Part shown: positions 1 through 6,589 of the stretch, in pieces
How the letters are laid out: every line of letters begins with the position of its first letter
Position numbering within the stretch: the stretch's first letter is position 1
Assembly: GCA_009706135.1 (NCBI GenBank)
Contig: WLRX01000049.1
Location: forward strand, 1-6,589
Reading direction: 5' to 3'
Source: Actinomycetota bacterium
Lineage (GTDB): Bacteria > Actinomycetota > Actinomycetes > Nanopelagicales > Nanopelagicaceae
DNA: 6,589 nucleotides
Program-made: the position numbers and the translations under genes
The notes under the pieces: generated by a model
Seen by the model: the letters and a program-made list of their open reading frames with translations, nothing else
What the model was told of the DNA's origin: nothing
Databases searched by the model: none

Positions 1-7
1 CAAAGCG

Positions 8-22
8 TCAACCCCAGGTTGA
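8..22. repeat. Inverted repeat downstream of ilvD
   Basis: TCAACC and GGTTGA form a perfect 6-bp stem around a 3-base loop, 23 bp past the ilvD stop. On the minus strand it is followed by CGCTTTG rather than a T-run, so it is not a typical intrinsic terminator. The minus-strand bases TTGACG (6-11) inside it resemble a -35 box for a gene beyond the left edge. Nothing else is recognisable in 1-45. Confidence 0.3.
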
Positions 23-45
23 AACATCTCAGAATTTGAGCGGGG

Positions 46-1719
46 TTAGTCGCAGACCGCACCTTTTGAGGCAGATCCGACAAGTTTGGAGTACTTAGCC
101 AATACGCCACGGGTGAATTTGTGTGGCAATGGCTTCCAACCAACTTTTCGTTTTTCAAGTTCGACTGCATCAACTAGTAAATCTAATGTGCGATTTACTG
201 TATCAATTTTTATGCGATCGCCATCTTTGATAAATGCAATTGGTCCGCCATCTACTGCTTCTGGCGCAACGTGACCAACGCACAAACCAGTTGAACCACC
301 AGAGAATCTTCCATCAGTTAATAGCAAAACTGATTTACCTAATCCAGCTCCTTTGATTGCGCCGGTGATCATTAACATTTCGCGCATTCCAGGTCCACCC
401 TTTGGGCCTTCATAACGAATAACAATTGCATCGCCAGCTTGTATCGTTCCATCTTCTAGAGCCTGCATTGCTGCTTGTTCACGTTCAAAGACTCGAGCTG
501 GACCTTCAAAAGTGTCAACACCAATTCCAGCTGTTTTACACACCGCACCCTCTGGCGCAAGAGAACCTTTGAGAATCGTAATTCCAATATCTGTGGAAAG
601 TGGCTTTGAAATTGCACGTAAAATTTCGCCATCAGGATCTGGTGGATTTATGTCAGCTAAGTTCTCTGCCATAGTTTTACCAGTCACGGTTAATGTGTCA
701 CCGTGCAATAAACCAGCATCTAGCAATCCTTTAAGTACAACTGGAATGCCACCAACTTTATCTAGATCGCTCATAACAAATCGACCAAAAGGTTTAAGAT
801 CGCCTAACAATGGAACCTTTGAACCAATGCGGTGGAAATCATCTAATGAAAGGTCTACATCAGCTTCATGGGCAATTGCCAATAAATGAAGCACCGCATT
901 CGTTGAGCCACCTAGTGCCATAAGAGCTGTGATTGCATTTTCGAATGCAGGCTTAGTCAAAATATCTCTTGTGGTGATTCCTTGTTTAATTAAATTTACT
1001 ACTGCAGCCCCTGATTTAACGGCGTACGCTTCGCGGCGACGATCTACTGCTGGAGGCGCTGCTGAACCAGGCAGAGATAATCCAATTGCTTCGCCAATGG
1101 TGGCCATTGTGTTTGCTGTGTACATACCGCCACATGCACCTTCGCCAGGACAAATTGCACGTTCAATTTGATCTACGCGTTCCTGAGTAATTAACCCACG
1201 TGCACATGCACCAACAGCTTCGAATGCGTCAATAATTGTGACATCTTTGCCATCTACTTGGCCAGGAAGTGTTGAGCCGGCATAAACAAAGACGCTCGCA
1301 ACATTTATGCGTGCTGCAGCCATCATCATTCCTGGCAGAGACTTATCGCAACCAGCAAAGGTAACCATTCCATCGAGTCGCTCTGCTTGCATAACAGTTT
1401 CAACTGAATCTGCAATTACTTCACGGGAAACGAGTGAGAAATGCATGCCCTCGTGGCCCATTGAAATTCCATCGGAGACCGAAATTGTTCCAAATTGCAT
1501 TGGAAATCCGCCAGCATCGATAACACCTTGGCGTGAAGCTTTTGCTAAGCGATCCAGTGATAAATTGCACGGAGTAATTTCATTCCAGGATGATGCAATT
1601 CCAATCTGAGGTTTAACCCAATCTTCATCTCCCATACCCACAGCACGCAACATTCCGCGTGCAGGTGCGCGTTCTAATCCATCCGTGACTAATCCAGAAC
1701 GCGGCTTCATGTTAGGCAT
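46..1719 (-). CDS. ilvD: Dihydroxyacid dehydratase (EC 4.2.1.9)
   Basis: A complete 557-residue protein of the IlvD/Edd family at the usual family length. It dehydrates 2,3-dihydroxy-isovalerate and 2,3-dihydroxy-3-methylvalerate to the 2-keto acids, the third step of valine/isoleucine synthesis, in the cytoplasm. Three cysteines expected to hold the iron-sulfur cluster are visible: C51 (TPCN), C124 (AGCDKS) and C196 (GEGACGG). All three being present points to a [2Fe-2S] enzyme. E90 (GHEGM), D125 and K126 match the magnesium ligands of the family, with K126 in the place of the carbamylated lysine. RFSGGS at 471-476 carries the serine region proposed as catalytic base. The stop is TAA. The ATG at 1719 is preferred because a -10 box sits at the right distance upstream; the second ATG (M4) is a possible alternative. 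It is transcribed divergently from the exporter gene. In other actinobacteria ilv genes lie near gatCAB, so ilvB/N/C could follow to the left, which is an inference. Related sugar-acid dehydratases are the alternative, but overall similarity favours IlvD. Confidence 0.97.
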   Translation of the reverse strand: MPNMKPRSGLVTDGLERAPARGMLRAVGMGDEDWVKPQIGIASSWNEITPCNLSLDRLAKASRQGVIDAGGFPMQFGTISVSDGISMGHEGMHFSLVSREVIADSVETVMQAERLDGMVTFAGCDKSLPGMMMAAARINVASVFVYAGSTLPGQVDGKDVTIIDAFEAVGACARGLITQERVDQIERAICPGEGACGGMYTANTMATIGEAIGLSLPGSAAPPAVDRRREAYAVKSGAAVVNLIKQGITTRDILTKPAFENAITALMALGGSTNAVLHLLAIAHEADVDLSLDDFHRIGSKVPLLGDLKPFGRFVMSDLDKVGGIPVVLKGLLDAGLLHGDTLTVTGKTMAENLADINPPDPDGEILRAISKPLSTDIGITILKGSLAPEGAVCKTAGIGVDTFEGPARVFEREQAAMQALEDGTIQAGDAIVIRYEGPKGGPGMREMLMITGAIKGAGLGKSVLLLTDGRFSGGSTGLCVGHVAPEAVDGGPIAFIKDGDRIKIDTVNRTLDLLVDAVELEKRKVGWKPLPHKFTRGVLAKYSKLVGSASKGAVCD

Positions 1720-1755
1720 GAGATAATTCTATCCTCTAAATAACAATAAATTTAA
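1720..1755 (-). promoter_or_regulatory. Predicted ilvD promoter, possibly leaderless
   Basis: On the minus strand the hexamer TAGAAT (1726-1731) fits the actinobacterial -10 consensus TANNNT. It is followed by six bases (TATCTC) and then the ATG, so transcription would be expected to begin at or within a base of the start codon. A weak -35 candidate, TTAAAT (1750-1755), lies 18 bp upstream of it. A GAGGA run (1732-1736) could be read as a Shine-Dalgarno site, but it lies 12 nt from the ATG and overlaps the region just upstream of the -10, so it would be absent from a leaderless mRNA. Which reading is right cannot be settled from sequence alone. Confidence 0.5.
1722..1733. repeat. Small inverted repeat over the ilvD -10 box
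   Basis: The arms GATA and TATC flank four bases (ATTC). The symmetry extends outward to GA/TC (1720-1721 and 1735-1736) if C1734 is bulged. It covers the predicted -10 of ilvD and the edge of a plus-strand TATCCT. It could be an operator, but short AT-rich symmetry is common in promoters and chance is a fair explanation. Confidence 0.25.
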
Positions 1756-1774
1756 TCTGAATTGGAGCTTTTGC
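1730..1774 (+). promoter_or_regulatory. Leader, RBS and candidate promoter of the MFS gene
   Basis: GGAG at 1764-1767 lies seven bases before the ATG at 1775 and is a normal Shine-Dalgarno site, which fixes the start. Candidate -10 boxes on the plus strand are TATCCT (1730-1735), TAAATT (1747-1752) and TAATCT (1753-1758). The first would give a leader of about 30 nt, the second a leader of about 15 nt, and the third would place the mRNA start inside the ribosome site. No convincing -35 is seen for any of them. TATCCT overlaps the ilvD -10 by two bases, so the two divergent promoters may compete. Confidence 0.5.
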
Positions 1775-3229
1775 ATGACCAACCCACACTATCCAGCAGG
1801 CCAGGCACCAGATCGCTGGCGCACACTTCTCGTCATCGCAGTTGCCCAACTTATGGTTGTTCTAGATAGTTCAATCGTAAATATTGCAATACCAAGTGCT
1901 AAGGCTGAACTTGGTATTTCTGATGCAAATCAACAATGGGTTATTACGGCTTACACCCTTGCGTTTGGTTCACTCTTGCTTTTGGGCGGACGTATCGCGG
2001 ACTTCGTCGGACGCAAAAAGATATTTATGATCGGCCTCATCGGTTTTGCGGCTGCATCAGCACTTGGTGGAATCGCATCGACACAAGCACTGCTCTTTGC
2101 ATCTCGCGGTTTACAAGGAGTCTTCGGTGCATTACTTGCACCTGCCGCTCTTTCAATTGTTAGCGTTACATTTACTGATCCAAAAGAACGCGCACGAGCA
2201 TTTGGTGTCTACGGGGCAATCTCAGGCGGTGGGGCTGCAATCGGATTAATTCTGGGTGGAGCTTTAACTGAATATTTCTCATGGCGCTGGTGTCTTGGAG
2301 TCAACGCTCCAATCGCTATTGCCGCTGCGCTCTTGGCTATTAAATATGTGCATGAATCTAAAGCAGGTGGCGATCACAGCTATGACTTGCCGGGTGTCTT
2401 CACCGCATCTGCTGGTTTATTTGCACTCGTCTATGGATTTAATGAAGCAGCTACAAAGGGTTGGTCAGATACTACGACTCTCTCATTCCTAGGTGCATCT
2501 GCAATTCTTCTTTTCGCATTTGTTGTGATCGAGAAAAAGGTTGCTAATCCATTGATGCCAATGCGCGTGGTGACTGAACGCAACCGTGGTGGTTCATACC
2601 TCGGTTCACTCGTTGTTGGTGCAGGACTATTTTCTATGTTCCTATTTTTAGGTCTGTATTTACAAACGGTTCTTGGATATACGCCACTTCGTTCAGGCTT
2701 TGCGTTCTTGCCATTTACCGCAGGCATCATTGTTTTTGCTGGTGTCGCCTCGCAATTACTTCCAAAAGTTGGACCTAAACCACTGATGGTTCCGGGATTA
2801 GTTGCTGCTGCAGTTGGATTACTTTTGCTAACGCGCATCACACCTGAAACTTCCTATGTAACCCACGTATTGCCTTCACTTCTGATCATGTCTAGCGGTA
2901 TGGCACTTGTATTTATTCCACTTTCTACAACATCTCTTCACGGAGTAGGCAATCGTGATGCCGGTGTTGCGAGTGCGCTTTTAAACACAAGCCAGCAAGT
3001 CGGTGGATCACTTGGTACAGCACTGCTCAATACTGTCGCTGCAACCGCAGCAACGTCATATATGGCGAGCAACTCAGATAAATCTCAAGCCTTTGGTATT
3101 ACACATGGTTTTACTGTGGCATTTACAGTTAGCTCTGTGCTCTTATTAGTTGGCGCAGTTGTTCTTTTCTTCTTTATTAACATTGGAAAAGAAGCAGTTG
3201 TTGAAACTGAAGGCGCTATCGCTCACTAA
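1775..3229 (+). CDS. MFS exporter, DHA2 (EmrB/QacA) type, about 14 TM segments
   Basis: A complete 484-residue membrane protein of the drug:H+ antiporter-2 family, at the usual length for a 14-helix member. Visible family signatures are LDSSIVNIAIP at 30-40 (motif D1, acidic D31 in TM1), GGRIADFVGRKK at 71-82 (motif A, loop 2-3), a glycine-rich stretch at 144-162 in TM5 (motif C, typical of exporters), PLRSGFAFLPF at 304-314 and NTSQQVGGSLG at 404-414. Hydrophobic segments run regularly from about residue 17 to 470, and the N and C termini are short and polar, with no separate signal peptide. By family, it should export small hydrophobic or cationic compounds in exchange for protons across the cytoplasmic membrane. 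The substrate cannot be told from sequence. No TetR or MarR regulator is adjacent, unlike many drug exporters. It diverges from ilvD and faces gatB with 3 bp between stops. A metabolite or amino-acid export role is possible but unsupported. Confidence 0.93.
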   Translation: MTNPHYPAGQAPDRWRTLLVIAVAQLMVVLDSSIVNIAIPSAKAELGISDANQQWVITAYTLAFGSLLLLGGRIADFVGRKKIFMIGLIGFAAASALGGIASTQALLFASRGLQGVFGALLAPAALSIVSVTFTDPKERARAFGVYGAISGGGAAIGLILGGALTEYFSWRWCLGVNAPIAIAAALLAIKYVHESKAGGDHSYDLPGVFTASAGLFALVYGFNEAATKGWSDTTTLSFLGASAILLFAFVVIEKKVANPLMPMRVVTERNRGGSYLGSLVVGAGLFSMFLFLGLYLQTVLGYTPLRSGFAFLPFTAGIIVFAGVASQLLPKVGPKPLMVPGLVAAAVGLLLLTRITPETSYVTHVLPSLLIMSSGMALVFIPLSTTSLHGVGNRDAGVASALLNTSQQVGGSLGTALLNTVAATAATSYMASNSDKSQAFGITHGFTVAFTVSSVLLLVGAVVLFFFINIGKEAVVETEGAIAH

Positions 3230-3232
3230 TTT

Positions 3233-4738
3233 CTAAGCTTGACCAAGGTGGCCAAGTAGAAGCTCTCGAACTCGAGCAGCATCTGCTTGGCCCTTTGTTT
3301 CTTTCATGACCGCACCGATGAGTGCGCCAGCTGCAGGCAAGTGGCCATTACGAACCTTGTCAGCGGTTTCGGATTGTTCTGAGCAAACTTTTTCAATCGC
3401 AGCCATAAGTGCGCCATCATCATTAACAACTTTGATTCCACGAGTACTTATTACTTGAGCAGGTGTACCTTCTCCAGCAATAACACCTTCAACAACTTGT
3501 CTAGCTAACTTATCGGTGAGTTCACCCTGTGCAACTAGTGAAACTATCTCTGCAACATCTTTGGCTGTTATTGCCAGCGCAGTAATTGCAACTTCCTTTT
3601 CATTTGCTAAACGGGATATTTCACCGAGCCACCATGAACGCGCTTTCGTTGGATCGGCGCCCAGTAGAACCGTCTCTTCAACAATGTTTAGAACGTCTGC
3701 ATTAATCATCGCCGCCATCTCTTTATCCGGCACGGACCATTGTTCTTGTAAACGTTTACGTCGAAGTGATGGTCGCTCAGGCAAACCTGCGCGCAGTTTT
3801 TCAATCCACTGCGCATCGGGTGCAACTGGAACTAAATCTGGTTCTGGGAAATAGCGATAATCCTCAGCTTGTTCCTTAGAACGACCTGAACGTGTCAATC
3901 CAGTATCTTCTTGAAAATGACGTGTCTCTTGGACAACTTTTTCGCCGTTGTTGAGTCGTTCTGCATGGCGAATCATCTCCCCACGAATCGCTCGCTCAAC
4001 AGAGCGCAATGAGTTAACATTTTTTGTTTCACTTCGCGTGCCTAAAACTTCGGAACCAATTAATCGAAGTGAGACGTTAGCGTCGCATCGAAGTGATCCC
4101 TGTTCCATCTTTACATCGCTTACACCGAGTGCTCGCAAGATATCTCGCAATTCTGCAACGTATGCCTTTGCTACTTCTGGCGCGTATTTACCAGTACCGG
4201 GAACAATCTTGGTGACAATTTCCACCAGCGGAATTCCGGCTCGGTTGTAATCAAGTAGTGAATAATCCGCGCCATGTATTCGACCAGTTGAGCCACCAAC
4301 GTGAAGTGATTTTCCTGTGTCTTCTTCCATGTGCACACGTTCGATTTCAATTCTAAAACTCTGTGGACCTTCATCAGTTTCGATTTCAACATCTACATAA
4401 CCATTGACGCAAATAGGTTCGTCGTACTGTGAAATCTGAAAATTCTTAGGCATATCTGGATAGAAATAATTCTTACGGGCAAATCGACTAAATGGTGCAA
4501 TAGAACAATTCAGCGCTAAGCCAATCAAAATTGTGGATTCGATCGCCTTCTCATTCACAACTGGAAGTGCACCTGGAAGTGCCAAGCAGACTGGACATGT
4601 TTGCGTATTTGGTTCTGCACCAAAAATTGTGCTGCAGCCACAAAACATTTTGGAGTGCGTATTTAACTCAACATGAACTTCTAGTCCTAAAACTGGTTCG
4701 TACTTTGAAATTACATCTTCATAGGTCAGTGCGCTCAT
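3233..4738 (-). CDS. gatB: Asp/Glu-tRNA(Asn/Gln) amidotransferase subunit B
   Basis: A 501-residue protein when started at the ATG at 4738 (MSALTYEDV). This subunit binds the mischarged tRNA, activates its Glu or Asp side chain with ATP and uses ammonia from GatA to make Gln-tRNA(Gln) or Asn-tRNA(Asn). The N-terminal cradle shows GLEVHVEL at 18-25, with E20 and H22 in the catalytic metal site, zinc-type cysteines C33, C35, C48 and C51 (CGC and CPVC), and the [19 protein letters not shown] block typical of GatB. The C-terminal third is the helical GatB/YqeY tRNA-binding domain. An in-frame ATG at 4786 would add 16 residues inside gatA. It is rejected because 4738 has a perfect AGGAGG upstream and overlaps the gatA stop as ATGA. 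The stop is TAG, 3 bp from the end of the facing exporter gene. It is the last gene of the gatCAB operon. Confidence 0.97.
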   Translation of the reverse strand: MSALTYEDVISKYEPVLGLEVHVELNTHSKMFCGCSTIFGAEPNTQTCPVCLALPGALPVVNEKAIESTILIGLALNCSIAPFSRFARKNYFYPDMPKNFQISQYDEPICVNGYVDVEIETDEGPQSFRIEIERVHMEEDTGKSLHVGGSTGRIHGADYSLLDYNRAGIPLVEIVTKIVPGTGKYAPEVAKAYVAELRDILRALGVSDVKMEQGSLRCDANVSLRLIGSEVLGTRSETKNVNSLRSVERAIRGEMIRHAERLNNGEKVVQETRHFQEDTGLTRSGRSKEQAEDYRYFPEPDLVPVAPDAQWIEKLRAGLPERPSLRRKRLQEQWSVPDKEMAAMINADVLNIVEETVLLGADPTKARSWWLGEISRLANEKEVAITALAITAKDVAEIVSLVAQGELTDKLARQVVEGVIAGEGTPAQVISTRGIKVVNDDGALMAAIEKVCSEQSETADKVRNGHLPAAGALIGAVMKETKGQADAARVRELLLGHLGQA

Positions 4739-6231
4739 GCAGCGCCTCCTAATGCAGGGGCCTGTGAAAGCAAAGGTGCTCCCCACTTGCTAAGCAGTGC
4801 AGCTTCAAGAGCAGCGCCAACTGAATACATACGTTGGTCCTGCATTACTGGTGACATGATTTGAAATCCCACTGGCAATCCATCTTCAGGTGCAACACCA
4901 CTTGGCAAACTCATACCACCGATACCTGCCATGTTTACAGGAATAGTTGCGATGTCATTGAGGTACATCGCAAGTGGATCATCAGCTTTTTCACCGATTT
5001 TAAATGCAGTTGTCGGAGATGTTGGCGAAACCATCACATCGCATTTTTCAAAAGCTTTATTGAAATCTTGCGTGATAAGTGTTCGTACCTTTTGAGCGCT
5101 TCCGTAATATGCATCGTAATACCCTGAAGAAAGTGCGTATGTGCCGAGCAAGATGCGGCGTTTAACTTCGCGACCAAAACCAACTTCGCGAGTCATGTTC
5201 ATAACTGATTCTGCCGATGCGCCATCTGTATCGCCAACGCGTAATCCGTAGCGCATTGCATCAAAGCGCGCCAAGTTAGATGAACACTCTGAAGGCGCAA
5301 TTAAATAATAAGCTGCCAATGCGTACTCAAAATTAGGAGCCGATACTTCAACAATTTCAGCACCCGCTTGAGCAAGCAATTCGAGTGATTCTTCAAAACG
5401 TTGACGAACTCCAGCCTGATATCCCTCACCATTGAGTTCTTTTACGACACCTATCTTCATGCCCTTAACGTCACCACTCTTTGCTGCCGCAACTACTTGT
5501 GGAACGGGTGCATTAATACTTGTTGAATCTTTTGGATCATGGCCTGCAATTACTTCATGCAAGAACGCAGTATCTAAAACTGTTCGCGCACATGGACCTG
5601 CTTGATCAAGAGAAGAAGAAAATGCAACAAGTCCATAACGTGAAACTCCACCGTATGTTGGTTTAACACCAACCGTTCCTGTTACTGCTGCAGGTTGGCG
5701 AATCGAACCACCTGTATCTGTACCGATTGCAAGCGGTGCTTCAAAGGCAGCAAGAGCGGCGGATGATCCACCACCTGAACCACCAGGAATACGTGTGAGA
5801 TCCCATGGATTATGCGTCGGACCGTACGCAGAATTTTCAGTTGAAGAACCCATTGCGAATTCATCCATATTGGTTTTACCAAGAATTACAACACCAGCGT
5901 TTTTTAAATTAGCTACAACCGTTGAGTCATAGGGCGGGCGCCAACCTTCGAGAATTTTAGAACCACATGTGGTTGGAACATCTTTTTGTACAAGAACGTC
6001 TTTGAGCGCAAGTGGAACTCCTGCAAGAGGGCCTAACTTTTCACCACGTGCGCGTGCATCGTCAATTTTTTTTGCTTGTTCAAGTGCGCCTTGTGTATCA
6101 ACGTATAAAAATGCATGAACTTTGCCATCGACTTCTGAAATTCGATCAAGGTGCGCTTGGGTGAGGGCAACGGATGTAGTAGCTCCACTTGAAAGCGCTG
6201 CAGACATTTCTGCGGCTGAATTCTTGATCAT
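4735..6231 (-). CDS. gatA: Asp/Glu-tRNA(Asn/Gln) amidotransferase subunit A (glutaminase)
   Basis: A complete 498-residue amidase-signature protein, the normal length for GatA. It hydrolyses glutamine and sends ammonia through a tunnel to GatB. The Ser-cisSer-Lys triad is intact: K77 (LALKD), S152 in the [10 protein letters not shown] signature and S176 in [12 protein letters not shown]. Their spacing matches known GatA enzymes. The surrounding [24 protein letters not shown] block is diagnostic of GatA rather than other amidases (positions about 119-141). The ATG at 6231 overlaps the gatC TGA as ATGA. Upstream bases give only a weak GAAG-type Shine-Dalgarno, so translation probably depends on coupling to gatC. 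The TGA stop overlaps the gatB start in the same way. No frameshift or missing residue is seen. Confidence 0.97.
   Translation of the reverse strand: MIKNSAAEMSAALSSGATTSVALTQAHLDRISEVDGKVHAFLYVDTQGALEQAKKIDDARARGEKLGPLAGVPLALKDVLVQKDVPTTCGSKILEGWRPPYDSTVVANLKNAGVVILGKTNMDEFAMGSSTENSAYGPTHNPWDLTRIPGGSGGGSSAALAAFEAPLAIGTDTGGSIRQPAAVTGTVGVKPTYGGVSRYGLVAFSSSLDQAGPCARTVLDTAFLHEVIAGHDPKDSTSINAPVPQVVAAAKSGDVKGMKIGVVKELNGEGYQAGVRQRFEESLELLAQAGAEIVEVSAPNFEYALAAYYLIAPSECSSNLARFDAMRYGLRVGDTDGASAESVMNMTREVGFGREVKRRILLGTYALSSGYYDAYYGSAQKVRTLITQDFNKAFEKCDVMVSPTSPTTAFKIGEKADDPLAMYLNDIATIPVNMAGIGGMSLPSGVAPEDGLPVGFQIMSPVMQDQRMYSVGAALEAALLSKWGAPLLSQAPALGGAA
4739..4750 (-). promoter_or_regulatory. Strong ribosome binding site of gatB
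   Basis: The minus strand reads AGGAGG (4745-4750), six bases before the gatB ATG at 4738. It lies inside the last codons of gatA. It is the strongest Shine-Dalgarno match in the window and decides the gatB start against the upstream in-frame ATG at 4786. Confidence 0.85.
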
Positions 6232-6527
6232 GCTTCTTCGCCAAGAATTTGTGGAACACGGAAACGTTGTTCTTCACTTGCAGGCGCTCCAGAAAGTGCT
6301 TCTTCAGGAGTCAAACTTGGAATTACTACATCGCTTCTAAATATGTTTTTAAGGGGCAGTGGATGAGATGTTGCAGGCACATCTGTTGTTGCAACTTCTT
6401 GTACGCGGGCAACAGCGTTAAGAATTACACCGAACTCTGTTGTCAGATTATCGAGTTCAACATCTGTCATCTCGATTCGAGCCAAACGAGCTAAGTTGGC
6501 TACGTCATCACGGGAAAGTGAACTCAT
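6228..6527 (-). CDS. gatC: Asp/Glu-tRNA(Asn/Gln) amidotransferase subunit C
   Basis: A 99-residue protein of the usual GatC size. GatC wraps around the GatA-GatB interface and is needed for assembly of the complex; it has no active site of its own. Family hallmarks are the N-terminal helix [12 protein letters not shown] (9-20) and the C-terminal pattern of an arginine-aspartate pair followed by [12 protein letters not shown] and RFRVPQIL (about 64-95). It is the first gene of gatC-gatA-gatB. The ATG at 6527 has no Shine-Dalgarno sequence upstream but has a -10 box six bases before it, suggesting leaderless translation. The TGA stop overlaps the gatA start by 4 bp (ATGA). As recalled, pfkA sits between gatA and gatB in Mycobacterium tuberculosis; here the three genes are contiguous. 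Confidence 0.95.
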   Translation of the reverse strand: MSSLSRDDVANLARLARIEMTDVELDNLTTEFGVILNAVARVQEVATTDVPATSHPLPLKNIFRSDVVIPSLTPEEALSGAPASEEQRFRVPQILGEEA

Positions 6528-6563
6528 GTGTGCAGTCTAATTAGAGGCGGGCTTAACTGCGAA
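6528..6563 (-). promoter_or_regulatory. Predicted leaderless promoter of gatCAB
   Basis: On the minus strand TAGACT (6534-6539) fits the TANNNT -10 consensus and is followed by six bases (GCACAC) and then the gatC ATG. Transcription would therefore start at or next to the A of the start codon. A fair -35, TTCGCA (6558-6563, four of six matches to TTGACA), lies 18 bp upstream. No Shine-Dalgarno match is present before the ATG, which fits leaderless expression. This would be the only promoter visible for the three-gene operon. Confidence 0.55.
6536..6545. repeat. 10-bp perfect palindrome at the gatC promoter
   Basis: TCTAATTAGA is its own reverse complement and overlaps four bases of the predicted -10 box. 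It could be part of a regulator site, but a 10-bp AT-rich palindrome without longer arms is weak evidence and may be chance. Confidence 0.3.
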
Positions 6564-6589
6564 TTTGCCCAGTGCCGGTTACGACCCAG
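6553..6589 (-). other. Possible 3' end of an upstream minus-strand gene
   Basis: One minus-strand frame is open from the window edge to a TAA at 6553-6555 and would end in WVVTGTGQIRS, 25 bp before gatC. A second minus-strand frame is also open and ends at a TGA overlapping the gatC ATG. With about 12 and 21 codons respectively, neither can be shown to be coding, and I do not recognise either tail. If the second were real, gatC would be coupled to a further upstream gene and the promoter call would weaken. Confidence 0.2.

Noticed and set aside
512..889. Open 125-aa plus-strand frame inside ilvD, with similar frames at 929-1171 and 1307-1609
   Set aside because: These run antisense to conserved IlvD blocks including the cluster cysteines. 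Their translations resemble no family and reflect the codon bias of ilvD.
2431..2841. Open 136-aa minus-strand frame inside the exporter gene
   Set aside because: It is fully antisense to a gene with clear family motifs, has no ribosome site that I can see, and its translation is low-complexity, rich in R, P, T and N, as expected of a shadow frame.
3162..3193. Inverted repeat TTCTTTTC / GAAAAGAA near the end of the exporter gene
   Set aside because: It is an A/T-rich 8-bp stem with a 16-nt loop inside coding sequence (the FFF and GKE codons) and is not followed by a T-run, so it is unlikely to be a terminator.
3155..3202. Direct repeat GCAGTTGTT at 3155-3163 and 3194-3202
   Set aside because: Both copies encode Ala-Val-Val in the exporter and are explained by codon preference; there is no further similarity around them.
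3236..3300. Weak symmetry such as TTGACC/GGCCAA and CTCGAG near the gatB 3' end
   Set aside because: The stems are short or mismatched, lie in gatB coding sequence and have no T-run, so they are not a credible terminator.
4739..4786. N-terminal extension of GatB from an ATG at 4786
   Set aside because: The extra 16 residues lie inside gatA and resemble no GatB N terminus. The ATG at 4738 has AGGAGG at ideal spacing and an ATGA overlap.

Overview
The window reads as a low-to-mid GC (mid-40s % by eye) chromosomal stretch carrying five complete, closely packed genes. The protein sequences look actinobacterial. Modest GC, dense packing, 3-55 bp gaps and leaderless-looking promoters suggest a streamlined freshwater actinobacterium, such as the acI/Nanopelagicales group. 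That placement is an inference from style and recalled gene order, not from a search. There are no phage, IS, CRISPR, tRNA or rRNA signals, and no stretch over 300 bases lacks a gene.

Layout, left to right: (1) positions 1-45 are non-coding sequence downstream of ilvD, with a short inverted repeat. (2) 46-1719, minus: ilvD, dihydroxyacid dehydratase of valine/leucine/isoleucine and pantothenate-precursor synthesis. (3) 1720-1774: a 55 bp AT-rich divergent promoter region. (4) 1775-3229, plus: a 14-TM DHA2-type MFS exporter. (5) Only 3 bp separate its stop from the stop of the facing gatB. (6) 3233-6527, minus: the operon gatC-gatA-gatB, whose genes are joined by two 4-bp ATGA stop/start overlaps. 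(7) 6528-6589: the gatC promoter region and possibly the 3' end of another minus-strand gene.

GatC, GatA and GatB form the tRNA-dependent amidotransferase that converts Glu-tRNA(Gln) and/or Asp-tRNA(Asn) to the amidated form. GatA releases ammonia from glutamine, GatB activates and amidates the mischarged tRNA, and GatC stabilises the pair. The overlapping gene order suits equal production of the subunits. IlvD is an independent amino-acid biosynthesis gene, and the exporter lies between the two minus-strand units without an adjacent regulator.

I see no undescribed system here. The most interesting signals are regulatory. gatC and ilvD both have a TANNNT -10 box ending exactly 6 nt before the ATG, which predicts leaderless mRNAs. 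By contrast, the exporter and gatB have ordinary Shine-Dalgarno sites. The convergent exporter/gatB ends are nearly abutting with no visible intrinsic terminator.
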